A stretch of 22,707 bases of DNA from a virus, in IMG/VR virus record IMGVR_UViG_3300048840_000041, positions 1-22,707 of that record. One strand, 5' to 3'. Of this stretch, positions 7,661-14,428 are shown one piece after another. Positions within the stretch are counted from its first letter, which is position 1. Every line of letters starts with the position of its first letter. The notes beneath the pieces are model-generated. The model had not been told where the DNA came from. It did not search any database and worked only from the letters and a program-made list of their open reading frames with translations. A program made the position numbers and the translations under genes.

Positions 7661-8332
7661 GAATTGCCCCAAGGATGTCTGATAGGTGTTTAGTAATCAC
7701 CAGTGAATCAATACGTGTGTTCTGTGCGTCTAACAGTAAACAGTCTTGCAAGAAACCTACATCATTCTTGTCATCTTCGGATAGTCCGAACATATGCGCC
7801 AGCCGATAGCGATTGTATCTTTCCTCTTGTTCTGGCAGCCATTGGCAAGACTTGTAACACTCACCACAGTTAGGCTCTAGTCCGTTAGGCCAAGGAAATG
7901 TCTTACCGCCTTTTTCCACAAGCGTGCCGTCTGTCTCGTGCCAGTACTGCTTGCAGAACTCGCAGTCTTTTTCTTCAACCTCTGGATATAGTCGATGGAC
8001 GTAAAGCCCATTAGTTAGTTTTTTTCCGCTTGTGCCTCTTGGAATATCTCAATGAATATAGCAGTTACAGCGCTTATTTCCAGGCTGTCAAGTCCGTCTT
8101 TGTTGCACTCCACTTCAAGCGCCCACTTGACTACATGAGCAGCTACAAAGTCAAACATATCACCGAACTTAAACGCCAACCCTTCGTCCTTGCCAATATC
8201 ATCCCGGTACTTCTCAGCCAGTTCAGATACGGCTCTACCACCTGGAACTCTGTACGTAATCTCGAAAGAGTCAAAACCTTCTACCTCGATTGTCGCAGTT
8301 CTTTCGCCCAATTTCTTAACTACTGATCCCAT
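7653..8332 (-). CDS. Tail assembly chaperone gpGT, made by -1 frameshift
   Basis: The first 105 codons (8332-8018) are gpG; a -1 slip on A AAA AAC (8024-8018) continues reading from CTA at 8018 for 121 more codons to 7653, giving about 226 residues. In lambda-like phages a small fraction of ribosomes makes this fusion, which brings tape measure and tail tube together and is absent from the virion. The T part has four cysteines in the pattern CEFC...CGEC plus a further Cys (about 20-50 residues into T), possibly a zinc-binding knuckle, and one Asp-Gly-Thr. A GTG at 7919 could in principle start a separate protein, but that would leave the 99 nt upstream of it open in the same frame without explanation. 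Confidence 0.82.
8015..8332 (-). CDS. Tail assembly chaperone gpG-like
   Basis: This 105-residue acidic protein lies between the tail tube and tape measure genes, as lambda gpG does. It begins with strands (TATIEVEGFDSFEITYRVPG, residues 13-32) and continues as helices with a KDGLDSLEISAVTAIFIEIF segment near residue 80-100, the layout usual in this family. It ends GAA AAA AAC TAA, so the stop lies directly after the slippery heptamer. GAAAGGG about 7 nt upstream of the ATG is a good ribosome site. The unshifted product is expected to be the abundant form. Confidence 0.82.
   Translation of the reverse strand: MGSVVKKLGERTATIEVEGFDSFEITYRVPGGRAVSELAEKYRDDIGKDEGLAFKFGDMFDFVAAHVVKWALEVECNKDGLDSLEISAVTAIFIEIFQEAQAEKN
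8018..8024 (-). promoter_or_regulatory. Programmed -1 frameshift site A AAA AAC
   Basis: The heptamer is in the correct phase (GAA AAA AAC TAA in the gpG frame), sits one codon before the gpG stop, and opens into a frame of 121 codons with no stop. A run of seven A makes slippage likely. I did not find a strong stem-loop immediately downstream by eye; lambda-type sites often lack one. Confidence 0.82.
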
Positions 8333-8349
8333 TTTACAGCCCTTTCATA

Positions 8350-9231
8350 TTAAGTCTTTGCAATAGAAATCTCGTCACCACTTGACGGCTTATATGCCTT
8401 GTACTCCAATGAATAATCTACTTCTCCATCACTACCGATTGACGGTGTAGGGCTAGTCAGCGCTACCTCAGTCATCGTATGCGTGAATGTAGTAGCCCCA
8501 TCAGTCAGCACCACCTTGAACTGCACATCTGTAGCTGAATTGAGCTTGCTATACAAATCAGTCCAGTTATCACTATTCAAGTCAAGGTCCACTGAACCCT
8601 TGCATTCAAACGTGCCGCCTGCTGTGCTGCTTCTTGTAATGCTGTTGTGGAATCGCTCCGCTTTGTTCTCAGTGCATTCGATTGTGAATCCCTTGGCAAA
8701 GTACTCTGAGAACGTGCCATCGTCGTCAGACGAGAAGCTGAGTGTCGAATCGCTCATTATCATAGGACTAGCCTGAGTAACAGCCGCTACCGCACCGCTG
8801 GATGCCTCAGTAGTGCCTAGACACTCCATCTCTACCTGAACAGGATTGTTCTCGCTGCATGAAATCCTGAACGTGTTGCAGGTGCTTGCGGCATAGGTGA
8901 ATATTTTGCTGTTATCTCTGTCTATGACTATCGTGAATTGCTTGCCGTTGGTATCATCCGCTGGTGTCCATGTGCTTGACGATCCGTCAAAGAAGCAGTC
9001 AAGTAGCTTCTCATACTCAGCATAGCTTGGATGAAATGTCAGCGTGCCGGAAATATCCTTTTTCATCACAGTCAACCGGCCCAGTTGCGGATGCCTGCTG
9101 GCAATCATAGCCGCGCCTGGTTCGTTAAACTCTGGCTTGCTGCTGAAATCCTCACTAACTGCTGTTACTACGTTGCCGTTCATCTTGACGGCACAATCAT
9201 GTCCGAACGTCATACCTTTACTCTTAGCCAT
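8350..9231 (-). CDS. Major tail tube protein
   Basis: This 293-residue protein polymerises into the tail tube. It has the beta-sandwich style of lambda gpV-like tube proteins: an N-terminal DCAVKMNGNVVTAVSEDF strand pair, the substitution-tolerant middle, and a closing strand set with GEVDYSLEYKAYKPSSG near the C-terminus. It is longer than the usual 150-250 residues, possibly with an extra surface domain. The ribosome site is very strong (AGGAG, 8 nt before ATG at 9231), as expected for one of the most abundant virion proteins. It lies just before the gpG/gpGT frameshift pair. One Asp-Gly-Thr and one Asp-Gly-Ser occur. Confidence 0.82.
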   Translation of the reverse strand: MAKSKGMTFGHDCAVKMNGNVVTAVSEDFSSKPEFNEPGAAMIASRHPQLGRLTVMKKDISGTLTFHPSYAEYEKLLDCFFDGSSSTWTPADDTNGKQFTIVIDRDNSKIFTYAASTCNTFRISCSENNPVQVEMECLGTTEASSGAVAAVTQASPMIMSDSTLSFSSDDDGTFSEYFAKGFTIECTENKAERFHNSITRSSTAGGTFECKGSVDLDLNSDNWTDLYSKLNSATDVQFKVVLTDGATTFTHTMTEVALTSPTPSIGSDGEVDYSLEYKAYKPSSGDEISIAKT

Positions 9232-9242
9232 TTCATCATCTC

Positions 9243-10082
9243 CTAGCTAGTTACTGAATATGTACCATCAGCCGTCAGTGAATAAGTCAATTGTGCCGTG
9301 GCTTCGTTAGCGCTTCTTAGTTCTCGTGCAAGAAATACCAGGTTAATCGGCGATAGAAATAGATGCTGCTCTTCAATCGCTCTGCTGTCAAATGTCTCTG
9401 AGTCGCCTACATCACTGCACCATACATCAGTAAGAGTTGTCAGCCTATGTCCTGAGAATAGCCGTATCAATTGCCGCCTCATCATCAGTTCATTAGCTCC
9501 ACGTAGTCCTGTAGTTCTCTCGCAGATATAGCAAGTAACGTTGTAGGTGAATGTGTCCACCTGTGACATCTGATTATCTGGATTGTTGCTGCCTGGAAAT
9601 ACCTTGATAATCGTGGTGTCTACATCGTCAAAGTTTGGCGGCCATTCCTTTTCAGCCGTCACCAGCGTGCCGTCATAGTTAGTCAGGCTGGCGTCATTAA
9701 TCATCGACACTACAGCGTCAAGTATCCTGTCCAGGAGTGTACTGGTGCCTACTGTGGCATACCCCCTAATGCCGCCGTTGCATGATGTATTGCCGTCACT
9801 GTTTAAGCTCTCAACCTTAAACCAGTATGAGCCTGCATCTATATTAAACGATCCTGTACCATCGCTTACTCTTGAATCGCCGGTCAACCAATTTCCAGTA
9901 GGTGATGACCTATATTTGATTGTGTTAGTTGTACCGGCTGTTGATCCTGTAATCGCGTAATTCACGCCGCTTGTAGCGTTCGCCAAGTCAGTGATAGTAA
10001 ATGCTGGCACTGCTGGTATTGCTCCAGTGCTAGCGCTGCCTGTCAGTAGTCCGAAGCTAGATAACGCTCTAAGGTCACCCAT
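9243..10082 (-). CDS. Tail terminator-like protein with an N-terminal Ig/FN3-like domain
   Basis: Two parts are visible in 279 residues. Residues about 20-110 read as an Ig- or FN3-like module: PAVPAFTITDLANATSGVNY, a TNTIKYRSSPTGNWL strand pair, then AGSYWFKVESLNSDGNTS. Residues about 115-265 resemble tail terminator or minor tail (gpU-like) proteins: a helix LLDRILDAVVSMINDA, a strand FTYNVTCYICER, a helix NELMMRRQLIRLFSGHR. Position directly before the tail tube gene fits a terminator. The TAATG overlap at 10082 couples it to the upstream gene. An Ig-like module fused in front of a terminator is uncommon; such modules usually decorate the virion surface. Domain names are from pattern recognition only. 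Confidence 0.6.
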   Translation of the reverse strand: MGDLRALSSFGLLTGSASTGAIPAVPAFTITDLANATSGVNYAITGSTAGTTNTIKYRSSPTGNWLTGDSRVSDGTGSFNIDAGSYWFKVESLNSDGNTSCNGGIRGYATVGTSTLLDRILDAVVSMINDASLTNYDGTLVTAEKEWPPNFDDVDTTIIKVFPGSNNPDNQMSQVDTFTYNVTCYICERTTGLRGANELMMRRQLIRLFSGHRLTTLTDVWCSDVGDSETFDSRAIEEQHLFLSPINLVFLARELRSANEATAQLTYSLTADGTYSVTS

Positions 10083-10681
10083 TAGCTTACCGTCCTAGTG
10101 CCTGTGGTTCCAGGTAGTGCCGCTGTCCACAGAGCCGTACCATCAATGTTGTTGAATGTAAGATTGGTACCGTCACCACTAACAGCGTTGACAAGAGCCG
10201 CATGTACTTTCGTGGCGTGTTCTTCGTATGTCTCAGTACCGTCAAATGTGTCTGTAGCAGGAGCGTAGGTAGAGAATCCAGTTGCTTTATACTGGCTGAA
10301 TCCACTCACTGTAGTGCCGTCATTCTTGGTTACGTTTGCATTGGTGCCGTCTGTGAATCTGTTCTCTATACTGAACTCTGCAATAGTAGCATTCACAGCA
10401 GCGCTATCTATAGTGCCGTCCTCTAGGATTACTTGGTAGTCTGATCCAGTAGAATAGAATGCGCTTGATCCTGCCTTTATGGTGCAGTGGTGAACTCCGA
10501 CAATGCCGTTGAAGTCCTTGCTGTCAGTTACGCCTGCATTAGTGCCGTCAGTGCCATCGTCTTTATAGACGTTAATAGTTCCATCAGTAGAACGAGTTAC
10601 AGAAGCGCCATTGCTATCAACCGTGTTCCAGGAGAAATACAGTGTGCCGTCTTCTGCTAAATCGCCTCTATATATGCCCAT
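10082..10681 (-). CDS. Phage appendage protein with an upper-baseplate/fibre-type N-terminal domain
   Basis: This 199-residue protein starts MGIYRGDLAEDGTLYFSWNT, a form I associate with small beta-sandwich phage proteins of the YRGD(I/L)AED...SVYKDN...FSIENRF type found near tail or fibre genes. The family landmarks VYKDDGT (about 39), GVTDSKDF (about 50), GVHHCTI and FSIENRF (about 108) are all present. It has 10 Asp-Gly-Thr, one per 20 residues. At family-conserved places the length seems unchanged: the usual KDNSTTQSTAGVT (from memory) is here KDDGTDGTNAGVT, so the motif replaces residues rather than being inserted. TAATG overlaps link it to both neighbours. Surface appendage is the best guess. 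Confidence 0.65.
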   Translation of the reverse strand: MGIYRGDLAEDGTLYFSWNTVDSNGASVTRSTDGTINVYKDDGTDGTNAGVTDSKDFNGIVGVHHCTIKAGSSAFYSTGSDYQVILEDGTIDSAAVNATIAEFSIENRFTDGTNANVTKNDGTTVSGFSQYKATGFSTYAPATDTFDGTETYEEHATKVHAALVNAVSGDGTNLTFNNIDGTALWTAALPGTTGTRTVS

Positions 10682-11616
10682 TATTGAACCTTTCCGTAGA
10701 ACTTACTATTTCCGCCACTAGCAGCAGCACCAAATGAAATCCCCTCGCTACATCCTATGCTTGGTGGATTAGCTCGTGTCTGTCCGTCTATGTCTAGAGT
10801 AATACCGCCCACAGCAACACCCTGGCCGACCAGAGCCGAGCTAGTGTGTATGCGCCAGTCCAGCGGGAAGAAGTCGTTGGCGTTGTCTAGCATGGGCTTT
10901 ATGTTTGCATCAGTTTCGTTTATTCTGTTGTTCGCGCCAGTGGACCAATTACCATCACCGGCAGTCGCGTCACCTGTAGAGTTGTTGTAGCCAGTCGCGC
11001 TCGCAATGGCAAAAACTCCAGCCGTTTGGTTCTGTACGCAAAGATTATTGCTTGCCGTACTCGCACCAAAAAGTAGAATTCCAAACCCGGTAGATACGCA
11101 TGTATTGAAATACGCCTCTATTGCCACATAAGCCCATATTGATACATACTGTCCAACGCAATGACAGTTTGAAATCTTGAACGCCCCATCTCCGGCTTGA
11201 AAAGTAATAGCTGATCCGCCGGTATAAAATCTACATCTGTCAATATGTATTCCTGCTCCGCCTCCTGTTGTGTCGTTCCACAACACCGCAGGGTTAGAGG
11301 AGTAGCTCAAGAATGTGATATTCTGTACCACAAGTTGCGTGGATATTCCTGACAGGTTCCCGCTAAAGCTGAGATGTGAATAGTTCCCCCCACTCGCTTG
11401 AGATATCGTCACCTGATTACTTGGGAGCATTCCTTCCAGTGAGAACCCTGCCGTTCCAGCAAAACGCTCAAACCAGAAACGTCTTTTGCTGGCATTGGAG
11501 TAGTACATTTGGATGTTGTTTGATCCGTCTACTCCGGCTGCCGTTATCGCAGTTGCAAGCGTTGTATACGTCTTTGCTGTTCCTGCCGCATCATACCCAC
11601 AAGAAATGTTAGCCAT
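10681..11616 (-). CDS. Right-handed beta-helix appendage protein
   Basis: This 311-residue protein reads as a parallel beta-helix or pectin-lyase-like fold: short repeating rungs with stacked Asn, Ile, Val and Cys, such as VVQNITFLSYSSN, IHIDRCRFYTGG, KISNCHCVGQY, EAYFNTCVSTGFGILLFG and NNLCVQNQT. It ends with a PLDWRIHTSSALVGQG segment, a form common at the end of such beta-helix proteins in phages and bacteria. Tail spikes and depolymerases use this fold, but I see no clear catalytic residues. It has only one Asp-Gly-Ser although it is beta-rich, which sets it apart from its neighbours and hints at a later-acquired host-range module. Overlaps by TAATG with the gene upstream and downstream. 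Confidence 0.72.
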   Translation of the reverse strand: MANISCGYDAAGTAKTYTTLATAITAAGVDGSNNIQMYYSNASKRRFWFERFAGTAGFSLEGMLPSNQVTISQASGGNYSHLSFSGNLSGISTQLVVQNITFLSYSSNPAVLWNDTTGGGAGIHIDRCRFYTGGSAITFQAGDGAFKISNCHCVGQYVSIWAYVAIEAYFNTCVSTGFGILLFGASTASNNLCVQNQTAGVFAIASATGYNNSTGDATAGDGNWSTGANNRINETDANIKPMLDNANDFFPLDWRIHTSSALVGQGVAVGGITLDIDGQTRANPPSIGCSEGISFGAAASGGNSKFYGKVQ

Positions 11617-11927
11617 TATTTTACCGCCAATTCTTTTAGCACCGAATAGTTGCGTGCCTTCAGAAACTCAACCGCTTCAGTCTCACTTGTAATCTGGATT
11701 AGCGATGTCCGTTTCCACGCGAGGTCAATCTCTTCCTTTGGAACATCGACAGGAACTTTCGCGTTGACCCGTATCTGCTCCGGTGGATTAAACGGGTCAA
11801 CTTCCTCAGTTAGCGCAAGCTCAAATACTTCCAACTCGTGCTTGCTCCATGGCCGTGTAGTCGCGCAGTCCTGTTCAGACTTCGCCACGATGAACTTGCC
11901 GTCTTTTAGTAGGCATTCAAACTTCAT
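11616..11927 (-). CDS. Hypothetical 103-residue acidic protein
   Basis: The protein begins MKFECLLKDGKFIVAKSEQD and has a C-terminal helix SETEAVEFLKARNYSVLKEL. There is no signal peptide or membrane segment. Position directly before the beta-helix gene, with TAATG coupling, suggests a chaperone or small partner for the appendage, as phage fibre genes often have, though here it is upstream rather than downstream. The ATG at 11927 overlaps the CxxC gene by 11 nt and has GAGA about 5 nt upstream. Family not recognised. Confidence 0.65.
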   Translation of the reverse strand: MKFECLLKDGKFIVAKSEQDCATTRPWSKHELEVFELALTEEVDPFNPPEQIRVNAKVPVDVPKEEIDLAWKRTSLIQITSETEAVEFLKARNYSVLKELAVK

Positions 11928-12084
11928 TTTTCTCTATCCGCTCCCGTATCTTCTTCTCTGCACAATGTTGACAGATAGTGTCTGTCTCTCTCAGCCCTAG
12001 CCACAACAACCTGCTGCGCTGCGTATGCAAATAGACTGGTATTCCTGGCTTTTTTGGATAGCAGAAATCACAGTCTTTTCCCAT
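11917..12084 (-). CDS. 55-residue CxxC...CxxC protein
   Basis: The protein starts MGKDCDFCYPKKPGIPVYLH and ends with a basic helix CAEKKIRERIEKNEV. CDFC (residues 5-8) and CQHC (about 38-41) form a likely four-cysteine zinc site. ATG at 12084 lies inside the previous 25-codon gene in another frame, and the stop overlaps the next gene by 11 nt. The upstream ribosome site is weak, so it probably relies on coupling. Small treble-clef-like proteins of this kind are common and mostly unexplained in phages. Confidence rests on the paired cysteines and dense packing. Confidence 0.6.
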   Translation of the reverse strand: MGKDCDFCYPKKPGIPVYLHTQRSRLLWLGLRETDTICQHCAEKKIRERIEKNEV

Positions 12085-12145
12085 TCATCAGGTAACCTAT
12101 GACAATTAACAGCAGTCCGAAGAATAGCACCACAATAAGCTGCAT
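12068..12145 (-). CDS. 25-residue single-span membrane peptide
   Basis: It reads MQLIVVLFFGLLLIVIGYLM plus a short basic tail NGKRL. The first 20 residues form one hydrophobic membrane span with a positive C-terminal end. Its ATG overlaps the stop of the preceding gene as TAATG. Within a lysis-type block it could help holin function or be a small regulator of lysis; this is an inference from position. Such a short frame could be chance, but the clean hydrophobic span and the overlap at both ends argue for a real gene. Confidence 0.5.
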   Translation of the reverse strand: MQLIVVLFFGLLLIVIGYLMNGKRL

Positions 12146-12366
12146 TATTTCGGCTTGCTGGTGCTTATTAGATACATGTGTAAGTCACGCACATTGTCGT
12201 CAATTCTGCGAAGCGTCACGGCTTGCGATTCCTGCCGCTTCTCGATTGCAACAACCCTATCTATACTTGCGGAGTTGTACGTAGCGTGTGTAGCAATACC
12301 AGCAAGGCACATCAGCAACAGTCCTACTATAATCTGCTTCATCATTACGCTATCCCTAGTTGTCAT
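12145..12366 (-). CDS. Small membrane-anchored coiled-coil protein (inner-spanin-like)
   Basis: The 73-residue reading has one N-terminal membrane segment (IIVGLLLMCLAGIATHA, about residues 12-28) followed by a charged helix (ASIDRVVAIEKRQESQAVTL, then RRIDDNVRDLHMYLI). This is the shape of an inner-membrane spanin: an anchor plus a periplasmic coiled coil. The ATG at 12366 overlaps the lipoprotein stop as ATGA; an ATG seven codons later (12345) has AGGGAT upstream and is an alternative start. Spanins act with an outer-membrane lipoprotein to fuse the two membranes at lysis, and the gene just upstream is a lipoprotein. It is shorter than most inner spanins, so the role is tentative. Confidence 0.6.
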   Translation of the reverse strand: MTTRDSVMMKQIIVGLLLMCLAGIATHATYNSASIDRVVAIEKRQESQAVTLRRIDDNVRDLHMYLISTSKPK

Positions 12367-12584
12367 TTGCTTGCTCCACCATCAGATAGGCAGTACCAGC
12401 CCTCTTTGAGTGTCAACTTTCCTGCTACTGGTTTGCCGTTGCTATCCTTTACCCATATCTTCACATTAGGCACATCCTGGCGCAACCTCACAGGAGTACC
12501 ATCAGGCACATAAAGAGTGCGTATAAAACAGCCGCTACTTGCTAGCGCTAATACTATCACGCAAACGCTTTTCAAGACTGCCAT
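12363..12584 (-). CDS. Small phage lipoprotein (possible outer spanin)
   Basis: The start at 12584 is chosen because AAGAGG lies 9 nt upstream. It gives a 73-residue protein with a compact signal peptide MAVLKSVCVIVLALASSGC and a lipobox ending at Cys19. The mature part, about 55 residues, runs TLYVPDGTPVRLRQDVPNVK followed by WVKDSNGKPVAG and a EGWY strand near the end. I remember this VPDGTPVRLR...VWVKD...EGWY form as a recurring small phage lipoprotein of unproved function. It would be anchored in the outer membrane. It overlaps the 49-residue gene by 50 nt and the next gene by ATGA. Outer-spanin role is inferred from context. Confidence 0.7.
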   Translation of the reverse strand: MAVLKSVCVIVLALASSGCFIRTLYVPDGTPVRLRQDVPNVKIWVKDSNGKPVAGKLTLKEGWYCLSDGGASK

Positions 12585-12684
12585 CACGTTGAGCCTCTTC
12601 ACAGGTATCATTCGCCTTTTCGATTATTACAGGTATCAGCGCTTGCAGTAGTAGCTTAACAATAGCCAATATTACCTGTATCAT
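12535..12684 (-). CDS. 49-residue membrane peptide overlapping the lipoprotein gene
   Basis: The peptide starts MIQVILAIVKLLLQALIPVI, a hydrophobic N-terminal helix, and ends in a highly charged tail (EKANDTCEEAQRDGSLEKRL and a short rest). The ATG at 12684 overlaps the holin-like gene stop as ATGA. Its last 50 nt are shared with the start of the lipoprotein gene in another frame. I recall similar short peptides next to the same lipoprotein type in other phages. It could be a holin partner, antiholin or spanin component; the sequence does not decide. It contains one Asp-Gly-Ser. Confidence 0.65.
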   Translation of the reverse strand: MIQVILAIVKLLLQALIPVIIEKANDTCEEAQRDGSLEKRLRDSISASK

Positions 12685-12950
12685 TTCTCTGCACCTACTT
12701 TTACGCTTGTTCTGCTGTTGATATAGCCGAGCTTCACAACAGTTTCCTTGAACAGTGCCAGCCCCGCCACTACAGCGCCTACGATAATGCCAGTAGTTGC
12801 CTCAGTGCCAAGTGCTTGAGCTACCGAGCTGCCGATAGTAATCAGCAATCCGATAATCTGCACAACAAGCGCCCAACGTCCTGAACCTTGCGCCTCTTTG
12901 TATTCAGTGGTATCTACTCCGGGCTTCATTGGATCTTCTTTAGCTGCCAT
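12681..12950 (-). CDS. Holin-like protein with two membrane segments
   Basis: This 89-residue protein has a polar N-terminus of about 25 residues, a first membrane segment WALVVQIIGLLITIGSSVAQ (about 26-46), a second TGIIVGAVVAGLALF (about 53-67) and a basic C-terminal tail. This matches the size and layout of class II-type holins, which make holes in the inner membrane at lysis. It heads a block of small membrane and lipoprotein genes, which supports the role. GGGAG lies about 8 nt before the ATG. No endolysin gene is visible in the window, so the cell-wall enzyme must be encoded elsewhere. Confidence 0.68.
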   Translation of the reverse strand: MAAKEDPMKPGVDTTEYKEAQGSGRWALVVQIIGLLITIGSSVAQALGTEATTGIIVGAVVAGLALFKETVVKLGYINSRTSVKVGAEK

Positions 12951-12961
12951 GTCTTTTCTCC

Positions 12962-13534
12962 CTATTTGTTAGTATGCTCGTACCATTCCATAGCCAAACT
13001 TGTAGGCTTGGCTGAACCAGCAATATTAGATACCTGGAGCAGTACAATCTGATTCTGCTCCATTATCCATTCGTCACGCACCTCAGCACCACCACCACTA
13101 GCGTTGCCACCTGTGCCACCTGGAACAATCTTACAGTCTAAAACAGTTCCATCGTCTGTCACGGTTACACCAGTCTTTACTGTTACGGTTGAGGCAGTTG
13201 CGCTATTCATGTTTTTGTTTATTGGAGTGAATGAAGAACCGCCACTAGTTGTAGGATTCTTGGTAAGCCTCACAACAGCATTGCCACCACAAGAGGCATC
13301 CCATATCATGTGCCCCCACTTAGTAGTGTTAGGAGTAGTAACCATAATATTAAGAGTACCATCATCAGCTAGTAACTGGTCGCAAACTGGAACCTTAAAT
13401 GTAGAGCCTGCGTGTATTTCATGGTGCGCATAGTCTACCGTATTAGTAGCGTTTGTGGTTGAGTCTAGTGTTGGCGTTTTGCCGTTAGTATCAACCGGCA
13501 TTATGATTTCTTTACCGTTGATAGTAGTAGTCAT
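12962..13534 (-). CDS. Phage structural protein of the conserved WYEHT C-terminal type
   Basis: The protein has 190 residues. The stretch DYAHHEIHAGSTFKV (about residues 34-48), the middle SSFTPINKNMNSATASTVTV with a long Thr-rich strand, the RDEWIMEQNQIVLLQVSN strand and the C-terminal MEWYEHT match a family I know from siphophages (EIHEG...SG...TPIN-N-R-S...LL--T---YLF--TN...W-EHT). Members lie in late regions and are believed to be virion proteins, possibly capsid decoration; the exact role is not established. Two Asp-Gly-Thr occur. TAATG overlap with the gene upstream. It closes the head module just before the holin-like gene. Confidence 0.65.
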   Translation of the reverse strand: MTTTINGKEIIMPVDTNGKTPTLDSTTNATNTVDYAHHEIHAGSTFKVPVCDQLLADDGTLNIMVTTPNTTKWGHMIWDASCGGNAVVRLTKNPTTSGGSSFTPINKNMNSATASTVTVKTGVTVTDDGTVLDCKIVPGGTGGNASGGGAEVRDEWIMEQNQIVLLQVSNIAGSAKPTSLAMEWYEHTNK

Positions 13535-13917
13535 TAGAATAATGTCCTGTAAGCGATTTCAAGGCCCCAATTAAGTCCACCAGCATTTTGGAAGCTACCA
13601 TCTAAATCTGATTCTGCTTTCAGTGGAAACGGTTTTGTAGGTGTCCATGTGTTGTCTGCTATGCCGCTCATATCCTGAGTGTGAACTACAACATCATAGC
13701 TAGTACCGTCTGATGAATTCTCTTTAAGAAAGAAGTTCTGCGAAGTTGCGCTAGTACCGTCTAGGTGTAACTTAGCGCTGATAACCTCTACCTTGATTAG
13801 CTTTGTCGCGCTTCTACCTGTTGCACCAAGGATTGTATTAAGGCTAGTTTGTAGTGCAGTACCACCACCTTTAGCCTGTGCGAATTGAACCGCTGAATAT
13901 GGATAATCAGTTGACAT
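13534..13917 (-). CDS. Hypothetical beta-rich structural protein, 127 residues
   Basis: After a short helix (TALQTSLNTILGATG, about 19-33) the protein is all strands: KLIKVEVISAKLHLDGTSAT, YDVVVHTQDMSG, WTPTKPFPLKAES, then GGLNWGLEIAYRTLF at the C-terminus. This is the style of small decoration proteins or fibre-base domains that occur in pairs with the WYEHT protein that follows. A very strong ribosome site, GGAGG 8 nt before the ATG, suggests high output and hence a virion component. Two Asp-Gly-Thr and one Asp-Gly-Ser. No named family recognised. Confidence 0.62.
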   Translation of the reverse strand: MSTDYPYSAVQFAQAKGGGTALQTSLNTILGATGRSATKLIKVEVISAKLHLDGTSATSQNFFLKENSSDGTSYDVVVHTQDMSGIADNTWTPTKPFPLKAESDLDGSFQNAGGLNWGLEIAYRTLF

Positions 13918-13918
13918 T

Positions 13919-14428
13919 CTAAAAGCCTCCTTTGTCCAGTTCTTTCATTACTCTGTCAGCTAGTATGTTTACAATGTTCTTCATATCCATTCCGTTCAAT
14001 CCGAAATGCTCTCTAGCTGGTACGTCTTCAAATCCTTCTTGCTGTCTCTTAGCGCCTACCCAGACTGTGCCGGTTTGAAATGCTCTCCCGTTGTCGTATA
14101 CATCAATTATTCTACCCTTGCCTCTGGTAGATTGAGCCATGTGCCGAGCCAACTTACTTACCTTTGCGCGTTTCAGCGCTGGCTTGGATACTGTTCTCCT
14201 CGCTCTCTTGACATTCCGTCTACGTCTACCTCTTGCCGGTGCTGCTACTTTAGCCCTTTGCCACGGTTCGCCTGTGGGACTCATATGCAGTTGAAATCGT
14301 GTCTTCGTCTGCTTGTTAATGTATGAGTTGACTTGCCTCCATGGGTAGAACGTTCTGCCAGGGCTGGTTAATACTCGCATCCATTTCTTAGTCAGCCGTT
14401 GGAATTGCTGAGGAGTTAACTCAGCCAT
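13919..14428 (-). CDS. Phage virion morphogenesis / tail completion protein (gpG Mu / gpS P2-like)
   Basis: The 169-residue protein starts MAELTPQQFQRLTKKWMRVL. Landmarks of the virion morphogenesis family are visible: an N-terminal helical part, then RFQLHMSPTGEPWQRAK (about residues 40-56, the family's F---PDG-PW element), a highly basic middle (RGRRRRNVKRARR, 67-79), and near the end VPAREHFGLNGMDMKNIVNIL, matching the family's PAR-FLG--- helix. In Mu and P2 these proteins help finish or join the tail to the head. Here it lies in the head-tail connector block, coupled by TAATG to the gene before. It has no Asp-Gly-Thr. Confidence 0.75.
   Translation of the reverse strand: MAELTPQQFQRLTKKWMRVLTSPGRTFYPWRQVNSYINKQTKTRFQLHMSPTGEPWQRAKVAAPARGRRRRNVKRARRTVSKPALKRAKVSKLARHMAQSTRGKGRIIDVYDNGRAFQTGTVWVGAKRQQEGFEDVPAREHFGLNGMDMKNIVNILADRVMKELDKGGF

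Noticed and set aside
7653-7919. Separate GTG-started gene between chaperone and tape measure
   Set aside because: The same frame is open back to the slippery site at 8018, so it is the T part of a frameshift product.
10087-10305. Second minus-strand frame inside the appendage gene
   Set aside because: It is out of frame with a gene that has family landmarks and TAATG coupling on both sides.
976-11616. Diversity-generating retroelement at the tail-tip genes
   Set aside because: No reverse transcriptase and no template/variable repeat pair is visible in the window.
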